Shown here piece by piece: positions 1-9,734 of a DNA stretch of 64,000 bases. The notes beneath the pieces were generated by a model. It was not told the DNA's origin. It was given only the letters and a program-made list of their open reading frames with translations, and did not search any database. How positions within the stretch are numbered: the stretch's first letter is position 1; every line of letters starts with the position of its first letter. Made by a program: the position numbers and the translations under genes. The stretch lies in NCBI GenBank assembly GCA_038380435.1, contig JAWZYU010000001.1, forward strand, positions 13,868,001 through 13,932,000, given 5' to 3'. Source of the DNA: Ryuthela nishihirai (taxonomy: Eukaryota > Arthropoda > Arachnida > Araneae > Heptathelidae).

Positions 1-413
1 TGCAGAATTTCGATGGTTACTAAATAGACAATATGGGCAGATGCTGATAAAGTTTTGCTAATGCAGATAAGACCTTGCGGATGCGAGTGTGGATAGCACT
101 TTCTATCCTCGCAGAGCTCTATTTGTAACATATATGTATATGTGTTTGTTTTGCTCGAAATCGAAATTTGGACTAATGGTAATTTACTGAATCCCCCTTT
201 TCTGTGTTGATAAATATTATGTATAGTTTAACATATTACTTTACAAGTGGGAACTTAATTTAACGACTATTTTAAAAGCCAAATTAGTGAAATGAATCTT
301 GGCATTAATAAATAAATGAAAACTGACTAAAATAATTAAAGACATTAAAAACTAGAGACTATGACAAGAATCAAAAGTGACAATAAAATTCTACATTTAG
401 TATTAAAACATCA
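1..413. other. AT-rich non-coding DNA, no gene seen
   Basis: No convincing reading frame or RNA gene. Bases 40-115 (GATAAAG, TTGCGGATGCG, CGCAGAGCTCTATTTG) loosely resemble 41465-41540, so an old dispersed repeat related to hAT-type ends with GCGGAT blocks is possible. Weak. Confidence 0.4.
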
Positions 414-476
414 AATGAATGCATGAGGATAACCATTTGTACATTTTGCAAAATTGGTTATCCTCATGCGTTCATT
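414..476. repeat. Inverted repeat with 22-bp arms
   Basis: Arm 414-435 and arm 455-476 are reverse complements with one mismatch (core GAGGATAACCA / TGGTTATCCTC), separated by 19 bases. It could form a hairpin in RNA or be a relic of a small foldback element. There is no T-run typical of a terminator and no gene beside it. Confidence 0.75.
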
Positions 477-880
477 ATCGTCGATATTCTGCAAATGCGT
501 CAAGTCTGAGAGTTTGTAATAAATTCTGTTTTTCTTAAACTTTGGACGTATCATTTCAGATATATCCGTAATATAACACTCTTTTTGGCGCCGCTGGAAT
601 CGACTCTGGATCGAACGAAAGATTTTTATTTTCCTTTTACATTTTATAAAATTAGTGGTAGTTCAGAGTAAAAATTTTATTCACCTGATTCAGTTGTGAA
701 ATTTTATTCACCTGTGTCAGTTAAACTTTCATTTGAAAGCTTGTGACGTGACAAGTGTCAGACTGCAAATTTCACCCATATGGAGTGGCAGCTCGTGAGC
801 TTCAAGACTGCTGGGTGACAGTGAATTTATGTGCCATCAAACTAAATATAATAATTCAATTTATTTTTTATTTCCTCTAA
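477..880. other. Non-coding DNA upstream of the LINE fragment
   Basis: No gene is recognised. A TGGCGCCGCTGG stretch near 589 looks superficially like a retroviral primer-binding site, but no LTR was found next to it. A short direct duplication (AAAATTTTATTCACCTG) lies at about 671-710. Confidence 0.4.
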
Positions 881-884
881 ATTT

Positions 885-2040
885 GATACCTACTAATCAT
901 TTTTTTCTCTGCAGGAACATGGAACGTGAGGACATTACATTCACGCAGGAATTCCAGCGCTTTAACCTAGATATTCTAGGCTTGCAAGAGACCAGATGGA
1001 CAGGTAAAGGTGATGTAATTAATAATAACTTTAAGTTTCCCTTTTCATGGATGGAGGATAGAAAGCATCACCAAGGCGTGGATCTGTTTCTCAGCAGACA
1101 CGCTAGTGATGCTCTTCTAGGATATGAGTGCATTAATGGAAGGTTCCTCACAGCAAAATTTCAGACAAGCATTACAGACTTCAATGTTATCTACTGTTAT
1201 GCCCCCACTCAGGATGCCGATGAGGATGAGAAGGAAAGATTTTACGGACAACTTCATATATTTTGAATTCTGTCAAGAAAGGAGATATTACCCTTGTTCT
1301 AGGTGACTTCAATGCCAAAGTTGGTACTGACTCTGACCTTTGGGGAGGGGTGATAGGCCCTTTTGGTATTGGTAGCTGCAATGGCAATGGCCAACGTCTC
1401 CTACTGGTAAGTAAACTCAATGGTTTCAGAATAACTAACACTTATTACAAACACCACGACATACATATGTACACATGGGTTTTACCTGATGGGCTGCATA
1501 AGAATATGATTGGTTATATATTAATTAACAGCAAATCGGCTGGTTCTGTTAGGAATACCAGGCCATATAGAGGAGCTGAAATTGGATCTGACCATTACCT
1601 TGTTAAAAGTGTCTTGCAACTTAAACTTAAAAAGTGTTGTGCTACGGTTTAAAAATTTATCTTTAATACTGAAGCTCTGAAAGACCCAGTTATAGCTAAA
1701 GCTTACCATGATAGGTTGCTTAGTCATTATTACAATCATGGTTTGTTTGCTACTGAAGTTGAGAAAGAATGGGACCATTTTAAATAGGCTTTTTTGGACA
1801 CTAACAGTACTCTTTTAGGGAAAAAGGAGCAGAGGAGACAGAATTATTTGAGTGATAAGGCACTTGAGCTTATTTCAGAAAGAAAGAACTGCAAGTATGT
1901 CCTTAATCAATACCCTAGTGGTACCAATAGAAAGCATTACAGAGAGCTTAATAAACGTGTAAAGGATGAGTTAGCTGCTGATAAGAATCTTTGGCTTGAT
2001 GGATTGGCTGACAAAGCTGAGGAAGCAGTTAGGCAGCAGT
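885..2040 (+). pseudogene. RTE-type LINE, endonuclease part, broken
   Basis: This is the 5' half of an RTE-clade non-LTR retrotransposon, the family often mis-named craniofacial development protein 2. It encodes the apurinic-like endonuclease that nicks target DNA for reverse transcription. Recognisable endonuclease blocks are LDILGLQETRW (about 967), the VLGDFNAKVG block (about 1290), and IGYILINSK followed by GSDHYLVKS (1505-1610). Compared with the better copy at 44.2 kb, one base is missing near 1253-1258, which splits the domain between the reading frames 829-1266 and 1263-1652. A stop follows at 1650, and the linker continues in another frame (1794-2042). The copy ends abruptly at about 2040 before the reverse transcriptase. 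Loss of the 3' end is unusual for target-primed insertion and suggests a later deletion or recombination. Confidence 0.9.
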
Positions 2041-2120
2041 AGCATCAATTACTGTTTGGCGTGTTGACCTTCAAAAGGACTCCTGAGCATAGAAATAGGT
2101 TGAAAGAAGTTTCGCTAACC

Positions 2121-2345
2121 TCTAAGTTTCTATTGCTAGGTTTCCCTCCATTGTTCAGTGGCGTCCTAATTTTGATTCCACCGTCGGTGAAGAGTTCGAC
2201 ATCCTAGGATGGGGCTAGGAAATTTATTGGTTGTCCCCCTTCACTGTCGCTTGAGAGATGGGTTTCCCATGAACGGTTCACACAGGTGTACTCTAAACGC
2301 GACAGCATCAGTGAAAATGTCATAACTCATGCCAGTATTGAAAGG
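2121..2345 (+). repeat. Unclassified dispersed repeat X, unit 1
   Basis: It shares blocks with 2545-2800 and 12345-12665: TTGCTAGGTTTCCC, then GTCCTAA, GAAGAGTTCGACATCCTAGG, AATTTATTGGTTG, and finally CTCTAAACGCGA plus GCATCAGTGAAAATGTC. The unit is about 225-250 bp. It has no open reading frame and no terminal repeats that I can see. It may be a fragment of an LTR or of an untranslated region from a larger element. Confidence 0.75.
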
Positions 2346-2544
2346 TAGGCTAACGGTCCAGGTTTTATCTCTCTTATTGTTTCTTGAGTGCCATTCCTAT
2401 TCTAAAAGCTCCGCACATTCAAGAGCGAGATGCGTTGAGAATCGTTCTGTTGGGAAGCAGCATTGTACTTAGGAAAGGTGACAATAGGCGCGAATCTAAC
2501 AGTGAAGGAGGCGTGACTCTGAATAGTGTCATCCCTCTGTGTTC

Positions 2545-2800
2545 GGAGGATGGTTTCTGCTGCTAGGTTTTCCCCCATTTCCCCCAATGGCGTCCTAACT
2601 TGGATTCGACTGTTGATGAAGAGTTCGACATCCTAGGATGGTGCTACGGAATTTATTGGTTGTCCCCCCTTCACTGGCACTGGAGAGATGGGATTCCCAC
2701 GAAAGGTTCGACGAGGAGCGCAGTGAGATGTCCACACGAATCGTCCCAGGTGTTCTCTAAACGCGATAGTATCAATGTGAAATATCCGTAACTCACGTGT
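2545..2800 (+). repeat. Unclassified dispersed repeat X, unit 2
   Basis: Second unit of the repeat described at 2121, in the same orientation about 420 bases downstream. GAAGAGTTCGACATCCTAGG is identical in both. The spacer 2346-2544 holds nothing I recognise. Confidence 0.75.
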
Positions 2801-3436
2801 ATCTTTCGCTCGCCATCCCCCTTCAAGGGGAGGGAGTGTATTCGGGAGAAACCAGCATGGTTTGTTAACGAGTAGAGAATGCTATTCAATGACACATTCC
2901 ACTTAACAGAAGGGACGCTAGCGACAATGGAAGCCTCTCCAGCGAAATGTCATGTCGATGTAACAGAAAGGGAATTTCGTTTTGAGGAACTGCAGACTGT
3001 CTGGAAGGGGAAGGGTTAATTGGTCGAGCACATTGACTGTTACTTAGCTAGACAGTTTGCCCTTAGGTGTCCGTGGCTTAGTCGAGAGAAATGGCGCAGT
3101 CTGTAGTAAGGGAGGCGTGGTTCAAGTCGTAAACGCGTCAATAAGCTATAGTGTTGGGAGTGTGACAATGGTCTTGAAGGAGGTGTGCCATGGAACTGCT
3201 TCCGTAGCGTTTGAAGAATAACACGCGGGTTGCAATGAACTGTCAGTAGCCCAAGTGCCGTCAGACACATCAACAAACTTCAAAAATCGATTTCAAATAT
3301 CAGTCAAGGAGACTTTGTATAACTCAAGTGGAAGAAAATTTTTATTAAATTTGAAAACAAACGAATAGAATAAAAGTGGAATATACTTACGCGTTTTATG
3401 AAAAATTTACAGGGAATCAGGCTTTTAGAGCGATTA
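2801..3436. other. Unassigned, somewhat GC-richer DNA
   Basis: No gene is recognised. Composition is closer to repeat X than to the AT-rich surroundings, so this may be the rest of the same unknown element. The LTR retrotransposon was inserted at its right edge. Confidence 0.35.
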
Positions 3437-3441
3437 ACAGG

Positions 3442-4041
3442 TGTGATGTTAACTCTTCGTTTGTCGGTCCCTCGGTTCGATCGCTATACGCGACGGGTGA
3501 AAGAGTCTTTCGGATAGAATCAAACGGTTTATTCACAATTGCAGAGACTCGATACTGAGGCTCCTCCCCAATAAATTAGTCCAACTTCAGGCTTTACTTA
3601 AAAATAACAAAGATTTATTTAACCTTCCAACGTACTTGCTGGACGAGGACATATGCTCAATTACATTGATTACAACAACACCAGCTTACTATGCCTGTTC
3701 AGCTGTAGTTACAGAGCCAATGCCGCTATTACCAGCCGGCATTTCCCGCTTTACCAATTCTCGTCCGTCTCCTTCCGAGACTCGACCGGCTCTCCCCTCA
3801 TCGTTGCCAAACCCTTTCTTCCTTTCTTTTCTATGCCTCACCATCTGGGCGTCCGTTAGCCCTCAGGGACCCAGGTCACTTGCCAGCGGACGCTAGCCGT
3901 TCCCTGTACACTGCTACTGCAATTAACTTTCCAGATGTCGGGACAGAGGGCCTCCCCGTAGCATATGACTATTTTGGCGACATCCAAAATAAATATACAC
4001 AGCCTGAACAAAAAAAATCTAAAAAGGCCTCTAGCCTGACA
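3442..4041 (-). repeat. 3' LTR (left copy)
   Basis: 600-bp long terminal repeat ending in the TG..CA dinucleotides. Differences from the right copy are near 3492, 3666, 3696, 3873 and 4029. A TATATTTATTTTGG stretch on the element strand may act as TATA box. A relative with about 609 bp sits alone at 41777-42385 in the other orientation. Confidence 0.93.
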
Positions 4042-4494
4042 CCTCCCTGCCAGAAGTCAGTAGTTAGTCCTGTTAACTGCTGACTAAAAAGTCAAGTTGA
4101 ATGGTGAAAATCAGAGTTCATTTTCGCATTAATCTTAGAGTTCAATGCCACAAAATACAGAGTTCTAAGTTGCTTCATGAATTCTATCAATTCTCTGCGA
4201 ATTGGCACCTCTTTTACACATCTATGTACACTACACTTACATATAAAATAACTTCTAGGTATACTTCCGCTGACTGAGTCTAAAAATTGTCTTTTTGCTT
4301 CAAACAAAAAAAAACCTGGTGACTGAAGTAGCTGTCCGAGAGTAAACAGTTTATAAATTAATTATCTAACTAACAACTGCCTTTGACTAAGGAATGCCAT
4401 ACCGGCGGTGTTCATCGTTCACAGGTGACATCCCATGTGAAAGGCTATGCACACCTTTCATAACTACCTAGATATCACCTTCCCATACGTACCC
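4042..4494 (-). other. 3' untranslated interior with polypurine tract
   Basis: Lies between the gag stop and the 3' LTR on the element strand. Next to the LTR the minus strand reads GGCAGGGAGG (4042-4051), a fitting polypurine tract for plus-strand DNA priming. The remainder shows no pol-like reading frame, which is what makes the element non-autonomous. Confidence 0.75.
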
Positions 4495-6444
4495 TCAGAC
4501 TCTAAAGGCTGAAAGTCGTCGACATTGGCGTCGGCCTGACCCATTGTTACCTCCAATTGCCATGTTCACTCCCTCCCCTGCATAATTTTGATCATCGTAG
4601 ACATCGAGTCTGACAGATTGCTGCACATGTTTGGGCTGGGAGATAGGATGGCGCTGATTGGACGGTCTCCATGGAGCATACATTTCCCTGTTACTAACTG
4701 GAATTTCTCTACCTCTTTCATAGTAGCTTCCTCGATTGGCCCACGGCTCGTGGATTTTCCTCCTGAGGTTACCAGTTACAGGCCTTCTCTCCTTCTTTCT
4801 AATTAACTTACCATATGCTTCCACACTCAGAAGTACCTCCTTCCGCAGCTTTGCTACTACTGCGCATAGCACTTTAATTTCTCCGCCACTCACAGTGCTA
4901 TTGTCTGTACCATCAATCAAACATAAAGGCAGCTCTTTTACCTCTGCCCTTATGGCATCACCAAACGGTCCATGCAACAACAGATGGTCTTTTACCGGGT
5001 GTTTTTCTTCGTTTAGCATCCCCTTTCTGATTACTGTCAGTTCTGCCCCCGAATCCACGACTGCTCTAGCTGTCTGGTCGCCACATCTGACTCGAACCTC
5101 TTCATAATCTACTGGGATACGTATCTCTCCCTGTCCCATTACGCGACTGCTTGGACTTGGCTTTGTATGTGTCGTAACCCTTCCTATTGTTGCCTCACAA
5201 ACATCTTTAGAATTCTGATCCAAGGTGCTAACTTGGTACACCTGAGTTCGGTTCTCACGGTCCCCAATTCTCAGTGGGCAATCTTTCATCAAATGTTCGT
5301 CAGATCTACATTTATGGCACCTCCTTACTTTTGGGACATTTCTATATTCAGCTAAATTAACTGCCGGTTGATACCTTCTGCTCGCGTAATTTCTCTCTGA
5401 GTCTATCCTCTGCTGGGGGGAAACAACACGTTCTGCATATTGTCTATGCCTTACCTCTTTAAAAGTTAGGACCTCTTCCGTTCCGTTTACACTGGCTAGA
5501 TGGATTTCTGCCCACGTTGCTATTTCGTCTGCTTTTGCCCATGACTCCGCCTCTTTCTGTACTACGTAAGCATGAGTGTCTTGAGGAAGGCTATCACGTA
5601 GCCTATCCGACACTATCAGGTCCATAAGCTCCTCAAATTTTGTCACCTTCCTACTGCGGACGTAGTAATCCCAGCTATTTCTGAGCCTCGAGGCTAATTG
5701 ATTATATGACTCATTCGGTTCTTTCGTGATAGTTTCAAACTTTCTCTTGTACGCAGAGGGAGTGAGCTTAAACTCTTTTAATACGGCCTCTTTAACTTTC
5801 TTATAATGAACAAAATCCTCTGCACTTAATTTTCGAAAAACGTGATTTGCATAATTACCATCTAAAAAAGAAATGATGACTTTGCCTTGAAACACCTCTG
5901 GTACTTCATATATCTTAAATCCCCTTTCCGCTGTCTCAAAGAGATTTATCACTTCTTCTGGGTTTTTAGGGCTTCCAGCTAACATATTTCCCAATAATTT
6001 TATATAATTTGCCAGCCGCGCATCTGCTGGGTTACTAGAAACTGCCACCGTTCGCACATCACCCCTCTCCTCGTTTGCATTCCTCATTTGCAGTTCCAGC
6101 ATTCTATACTCATGCTCTCTCTCCTTTTCCCTTTCTGCTGCCTCTCTCTCTTCCCTTCTCAGTTGCATCTCTAACCTCATCCTCTCTAATTCAAAATCAT
6201 ATCCAATCCTTTCTTTAGCTCTCTGCTTTCTGGTCCCGCTCTGCAGCATATCCGCATCGTTGTCATTGCCATAATCCCTCAACCCTCTCATGTCTATCGC
6301 AGCATCAGACTCTCTGTCTATTGTCACCACCTCGCCTCCCAGATCATTCCCTGAATAACCACCCTGCGCGCTATCCCTCTCTGTGACTGTGTAGTCTCGC
6401 CTTAACTCATCATTTTCCCTATCGCGACCGCTCCTAAGCTCCAT
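4495..6444 (-). CDS. gag: Gag-protease polyprotein of the LTR retrotransposon
   Basis: An uninterrupted 649-residue ORF. Residues 72-130 are highly charged (R/E/K-rich) and probably coiled coil. Residues 145-320 resemble the Ty3/gypsy capsid, including a SCAN-like helical stretch (about 225-320) of the type linked to Gmr1-like gag. Residues 376-389 form a CCHC zinc knuckle, C-x2-C-x4-H-x4-C, for packaging RNA. Residues 464-467 are DSGA, the active site of a retroviral-type aspartic protease, with a following LTVI strand and a later hydrophobic segment. The protein thus builds the particle and cleaves itself, but the ORF ends before any reverse transcriptase. The first Met at 6444 lies 389 bases inside the 5' LTR, a normal leader length. 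The reading frame is intact, consistent with recent movement or selection for trans-packaging. Confidence 0.93.
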   Translation of the reverse strand: MELRSGRDRENDELRRDYTVTERDSAQGGYSGNDLGGEVVTIDRESDAAIDMRGLRDYGNDNDADMLQSGTRKQRAKERIGYDFELERMRLEMQLRREEREAAEREKEREHEYRMLELQMRNANEERGDVRTVAVSSNPADARLANYIKLLGNMLAGSPKNPEEVINLFETAERGFKIYEVPEVFQGKVIISFLDGNYANHVFRKLSAEDFVHYKKVKEAVLKEFKLTPSAYKRKFETITKEPNESYNQLASRLRNSWDYYVRSRKVTKFEELMDLIVSDRLRDSLPQDTHAYVVQKEAESWAKADEIATWAEIHLASVNGTEEVLTFKEVRHRQYAERVVSPQQRIDSERNYASRRYQPAVNLAEYRNVPKVRRCHKCRSDEHLMKDCPLRIGDRENRTQVYQVSTLDQNSKDVCEATIGRVTTHTKPSPSSRVMGQGEIRIPVDYEEVRVRCGDQTARAVVDSGAELTVIRKGMLNEEKHPVKDHLLLHGPFGDAIRAEVKELPLCLIDGTDNSTVSGGEIKVLCAVVAKLRKEVLLSVEAYGKLIRKKERRPVTGNLRRKIHEPWANRGSYYERGREIPVSNREMYAPWRPSNQRHPISQPKHVQQSVRLDVYDDQNYAGEGVNMAIGGNNGSGRRQCRRLSAFRV

Positions 6445-6833
6445 TTTAGCTCGTACAGGCCTCTGCCGTATCTAACTACTCGCCCCTAGAGTAAGAGGAT
6501 ATTTACCTTCGATGTGATGACAGGAACGAACCGCCTCGTCAGTCTGCCACCTGAAGCACACAGTCGGAACACTCTTGGCAGTGTCAGCCTTGCGTCGGTC
6601 AGCTCCCAGTGGATGTTGAACTTTTCCGTCACCTTCACAGCTTTTTCCACAGTTCGAACGTGATGCACGATTCTTCAGGTACCTTCACAGCTATTCTATC
6701 GCCTGAAGCACACCGCAGGACACTCTTGGCAGTATCAGCCTTGTTCTGGTCAGCTCACCATGGCTGTCGGAACTCTTCCGTCACCTTCGCCGCTACTTTC
6801 ACCTCTGTTGCGTACTGTCGGACTGCGCCACGT
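6445..6833 (-). promoter_or_regulatory. Leader with tRNA primer-binding site
   Basis: Directly after the 5' LTR on the minus strand, three bases are followed by TGGCGCAGTC (plus-strand positions 6821-6830). It starts with TGG, complementary to the CCA end of a tRNA, and resembles the tRNA-Ser primer site known from Drosophila 17.6/297-type elements. The remaining leader has partially repeated segments (CACCTTCACAGCT near 6630 and 6680, and CACTCTTGGCAGT near 6570 and 6720). Confidence 0.75.
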
Positions 6834-7433
6834 TGTGATGTTAACTCTTCGTTTGTCGGTCCCTCGGTTCGATCGCTATATGCGACGGGTGAAAGAGTCT
6901 TTCGGATAGAATCAAACGGTTTATTCACAATTGCAGAGACTCGATACTGAGGCTCCTCCCCAATAAATTAGTCCAACTTCAGGCTTTACTTAAAAATAAC
7001 AAAGATTTATTTAACCTTCCAACGTACTTGCTGGACGAGGACATATGCTCAATTACATGGATTACAACAACACCAGCTTACTATGCCTCTTCAGCTGTAG
7101 TTACAGAGCCAATGCCGCTATTACCAGCCGGCATTTCCCGCTTTACCAATTCTCGTCCGTCTCCTTCCGAGACTCGACCGGCTCTCCCCTCATCGTTGCC
7201 AAACCCTTTCTTCCTTTCTTTTCTATGCCTCACCATCTGGGCGTCCGTTAGCCCTCAGGGACCCGGGTCACTTGCCAGCGGACGCTAGCCGTTCCCTGTA
7301 CACTGCTACTGCAATTAACTTTCCAGATGTCGGGACAGAGGGCCTCCCCGTAGCATATGACTATTTTGGCGACATCCAAAATAAATATACACAGCCTGAA
7401 CAAAAAAAATCTAAAAAGGGCTCTAGCCTGACA
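6834..7433 (-). repeat. 5' LTR (right copy)
   Basis: 600-bp partner of 3442-4041, with about 99% identity. It is followed by the ACAGG target duplication at 7434-7438. Confidence 0.93.
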
Positions 7434-7438
7434 ACAGG

Positions 7439-8404
7439 TTTTATGGTTTACATAAAACTTCGGTCCCGAAGCAAAAGTCTAGTTAAAATACAGCAGGTGG
7501 AAGCATTAAACCGAAAAAGATGCAGAGGAAGTATTCGGTATGTATAATAAAAATACAGGCAATCCAACGTCAAAATATCCAGTTAAAAAACAGGGAACAG
7601 TCATTGGAAAACATATCCACCTGTAAGGTACGCAAAATAAAAACTCCGTTCAGGATTAAAAGCAGAACGCTCAAGCAAAATATGTTCAATGATGTCATAC
7701 TTCGGACCCCGACGTAATAAACGAATGACCGGAAACAATTACCTTCTAGCGAAAACATGACGGTTTCAAATTTATTACACACTTTTGATACATTATAAAA
7801 AAATAAATACCCCCTCAAGCAGCTGCTTGCCACAGAGGTACAGACATGTAATTTAAAACTTATAATATAACAAAAGGAATAAATATTTTTCCAAAGTAAA
7901 TAGACAATTTTTAAAGTGTAAAATACAAAACTCCACAGGAGCCAAAGCGCATTTGTGGAGATATTAGATTAAGAAAACATAAAGTATTTTAAAGCAACAG
8001 ACCCAGATTAACACTGACATATAATAATCCCGTTAAAAATATGACTCAAAAAAAAAAAGTATATTTATACAATATAATCATGAAAGGAATAATCAGTATA
8101 ACAAATTTTCTACATTTTGCTGAGTATCCATTTCATAATTAATTTTTTAAAAAGATTTCTTTATGTCTTATTGTTATGTTTCTTTCATTCTTATGTTATG
8201 AGGTTTGACAATGATCTCAAAACGTATTGATTATGGTGTTAATAAAACTGATATTTTTCTCACTGTCACGTACATTACGCTGGCTAATAGAGGGCTCTAC
8301 ATTTTGAAAGACTAATTGATTTTTCCTCCAGAATCATTCCTCACGAGACCAGTGCATTGGGATAAATTTTGATTCATATTTCGCAGGGGAATCAAATAGG
8401 TATT
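7439..8404. other. AT-rich non-coding DNA
   Basis: No coding region is recognised. A 3' fragment of SINE family 2 sits at 7795-7847, listed separately. Confidence 0.45.
7795..7847 (-). mobile_element. SINE family 2, short 3' fragment
   Basis: It contains the diagnostic tail of the family read on the minus strand: GGCAAGCAGCTGCTTGAGGG followed by TATTTATT. Only the last ~50 bp are present, consistent with strong 5' truncation. Full copy at 20925-21150. Confidence 0.75.
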
Positions 8405-8600
8405 TCCCTGTAACATACCACCCAAGGGACTAAAAAAACATTCTCAAACAGTATAACTTTGATGTAGGTTCCTCTATCGAAGACGGAGTGCTTTCTCTGC
8501 AACGCACCACCCTATGGGCTAAATAATATTTCTCAAGCAGTATAACTTTCCCGCAGCGCTCCACCACATGGGCTAAAGAATCTTTCTCAAACCCATAAAT
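8405..8600. repeat. Imperfect triple repeat
   Basis: Three degenerate units start near 8409, 8498 and 8552. Each has a block like GCACCACCCATGGGCTAAA followed by TTCTCAAACAGTATAACTTT; the third is cut short after TTCTCAAA. Spacing is 54-89 bases. No coding interpretation. Confidence 0.55.
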
Positions 8601-8854
8601 AGCGTGTTTTTTCACGGATTGCTATCTCGATAGATTTAAATGCGACAATGGAGTGCAACACGTCTTTGTACGAAATCGTTTATAATGTGATAATATTACC
8701 TCTAAAGTTGAACTGAAAAAAGCGAAGGCTCGCTGGTTAAATATTTAGACGATAATACCACTCTCTGATCGTTAAAATCAAACGTTACCAAGGAAATTAA
8801 TATACCGTCAGATATAAATTACCTCTAGATGTTTTGCATCTACTAACACAGTGT

Positions 8855-9243
8855 TGTTGGGTTAGGTTGTTTTATCTCTGAGCGACACTTTTTTGCAGAC
8901 CATGGGCTAAATGGCCAGGTCACAAGGACCCCGAAGGCTCAGAGAAGGTTGGGGGAGGGGACCCACTGGAACAGCTGTTGGGAGACAGATGGTAGCCTCC
9001 CGTCAAGGCCATCCAGGGTGTTCTTTAACGTGCACAGGGTATGGCTCTCCCACACACGGAGCCACGGCTTAACGTCCCATCCGATGGACGGCGGTCTTTC
9101 CAAGCCCATCGGTGTCCCCTACTGACCGTGGGCAGGGCAGGGAATTTTGCGGAGATAAATCTCAACGCTGACCCAGCTGGGACTAGATCCTGGGAACTGC
9201 AGATTACGAGCCTGGAGCGCTACCGACTGAGCCACCCCCGTCC
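8855..9243 (-). mobile_element. tRNA-derived SINE family 1, full length (copy C)
   Basis: About 389 bp on the minus strand. At its 5' end (right side) the tRNA-like head carries an A-box relic and a degenerate B box. The body contains the family block AACGTGCACAGGGTATGGCT, and the 3' end reads towards ACAACCTAACCCAAC. The flanks share ACTAACACAGTGT (8842-8854 and 9244-9256), a 13-bp target duplication as made by a LINE-encoded machinery. Confidence 0.88.
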
Positions 9244-9256
9244 ACTAACACAGTGT

Positions 9257-9734
9257 AAAATACGCTTACCTGTTAAAAGCTCAATCAGGAGAAGACATAA
9301 TTATTCGATGTAACGATTTTGGAAAACAATCGAAGAATAGTAACTATGTTACGGAAAGCTCTGGCCGAGGTGTAATTCCTTCGCTGCACTTTATATAAAA
9401 AAAAAATTATACTGTAAATAAATAAATAAAACTGTTATCCATGGGCTTAAGTAAAATTTTGCAATCAGATAATTATAAATTGCTAATATTGAGATTACAG
9501 AAAATAGTAATTTTCAAAACATTTATTTTTAGCATTCACGGTTAACAATAATGATAGTCAAAGTTTAAAACATATTACGCAAAATGGAGGACACGGGATC
9601 CTTTTCACCTGATTTCTCTCTCCGTAGGTAAACGGCGATACTATTTTGGATGAGTACTAAACAAGGTGCTTTCATCTAGAGTGCCGAAATAATTGGCAGA
9701 CTTAAATTATACTACCTTACTAATTAACGTTTAA
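9257..9734. other. AT-rich non-coding DNA
   Basis: Nothing recognised between the SINE and the next LINE copy. Confidence 0.45.

Larger units (their letters stand above)
3442..7433 (-). mobile_element. Complete non-autonomous LTR retrotransposon (gag-protease only)
   Basis: Two 600-bp direct repeats (3442-4041 and 6834-7433) bound a 2.8-kb interior. The element reads on the minus strand: 5' LTR on the right, primer-binding site, gag-protease ORF, purine tract, 3' LTR on the left. Flanks 3437-3441 and 7434-7438 are both ACAGG, a clean 5-bp target duplication. The LTRs begin TGTCAGG and end CATCACA when read on the element strand. I count five differences between them over 600 bp (about 0.8%), so the insertion is recent. 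Between the gag stop and the 3' LTR there are only about 450 bp, so no reverse transcriptase, RNase H or integrase is present. It must have moved using enzymes from a related complete element. Gag type suggests the Ty3/gypsy group. Confidence 0.93.

Noticed and set aside
575..605. Retroviral primer-binding site TGGCGCCGCTGG
   Set aside because: No LTR end immediately upstream and no paired LTR found; a chance match.
4588..5355. Plus-strand frames opposite gag
   Set aside because: Antisense shadows of the gag-protease ORF with no features of their own.
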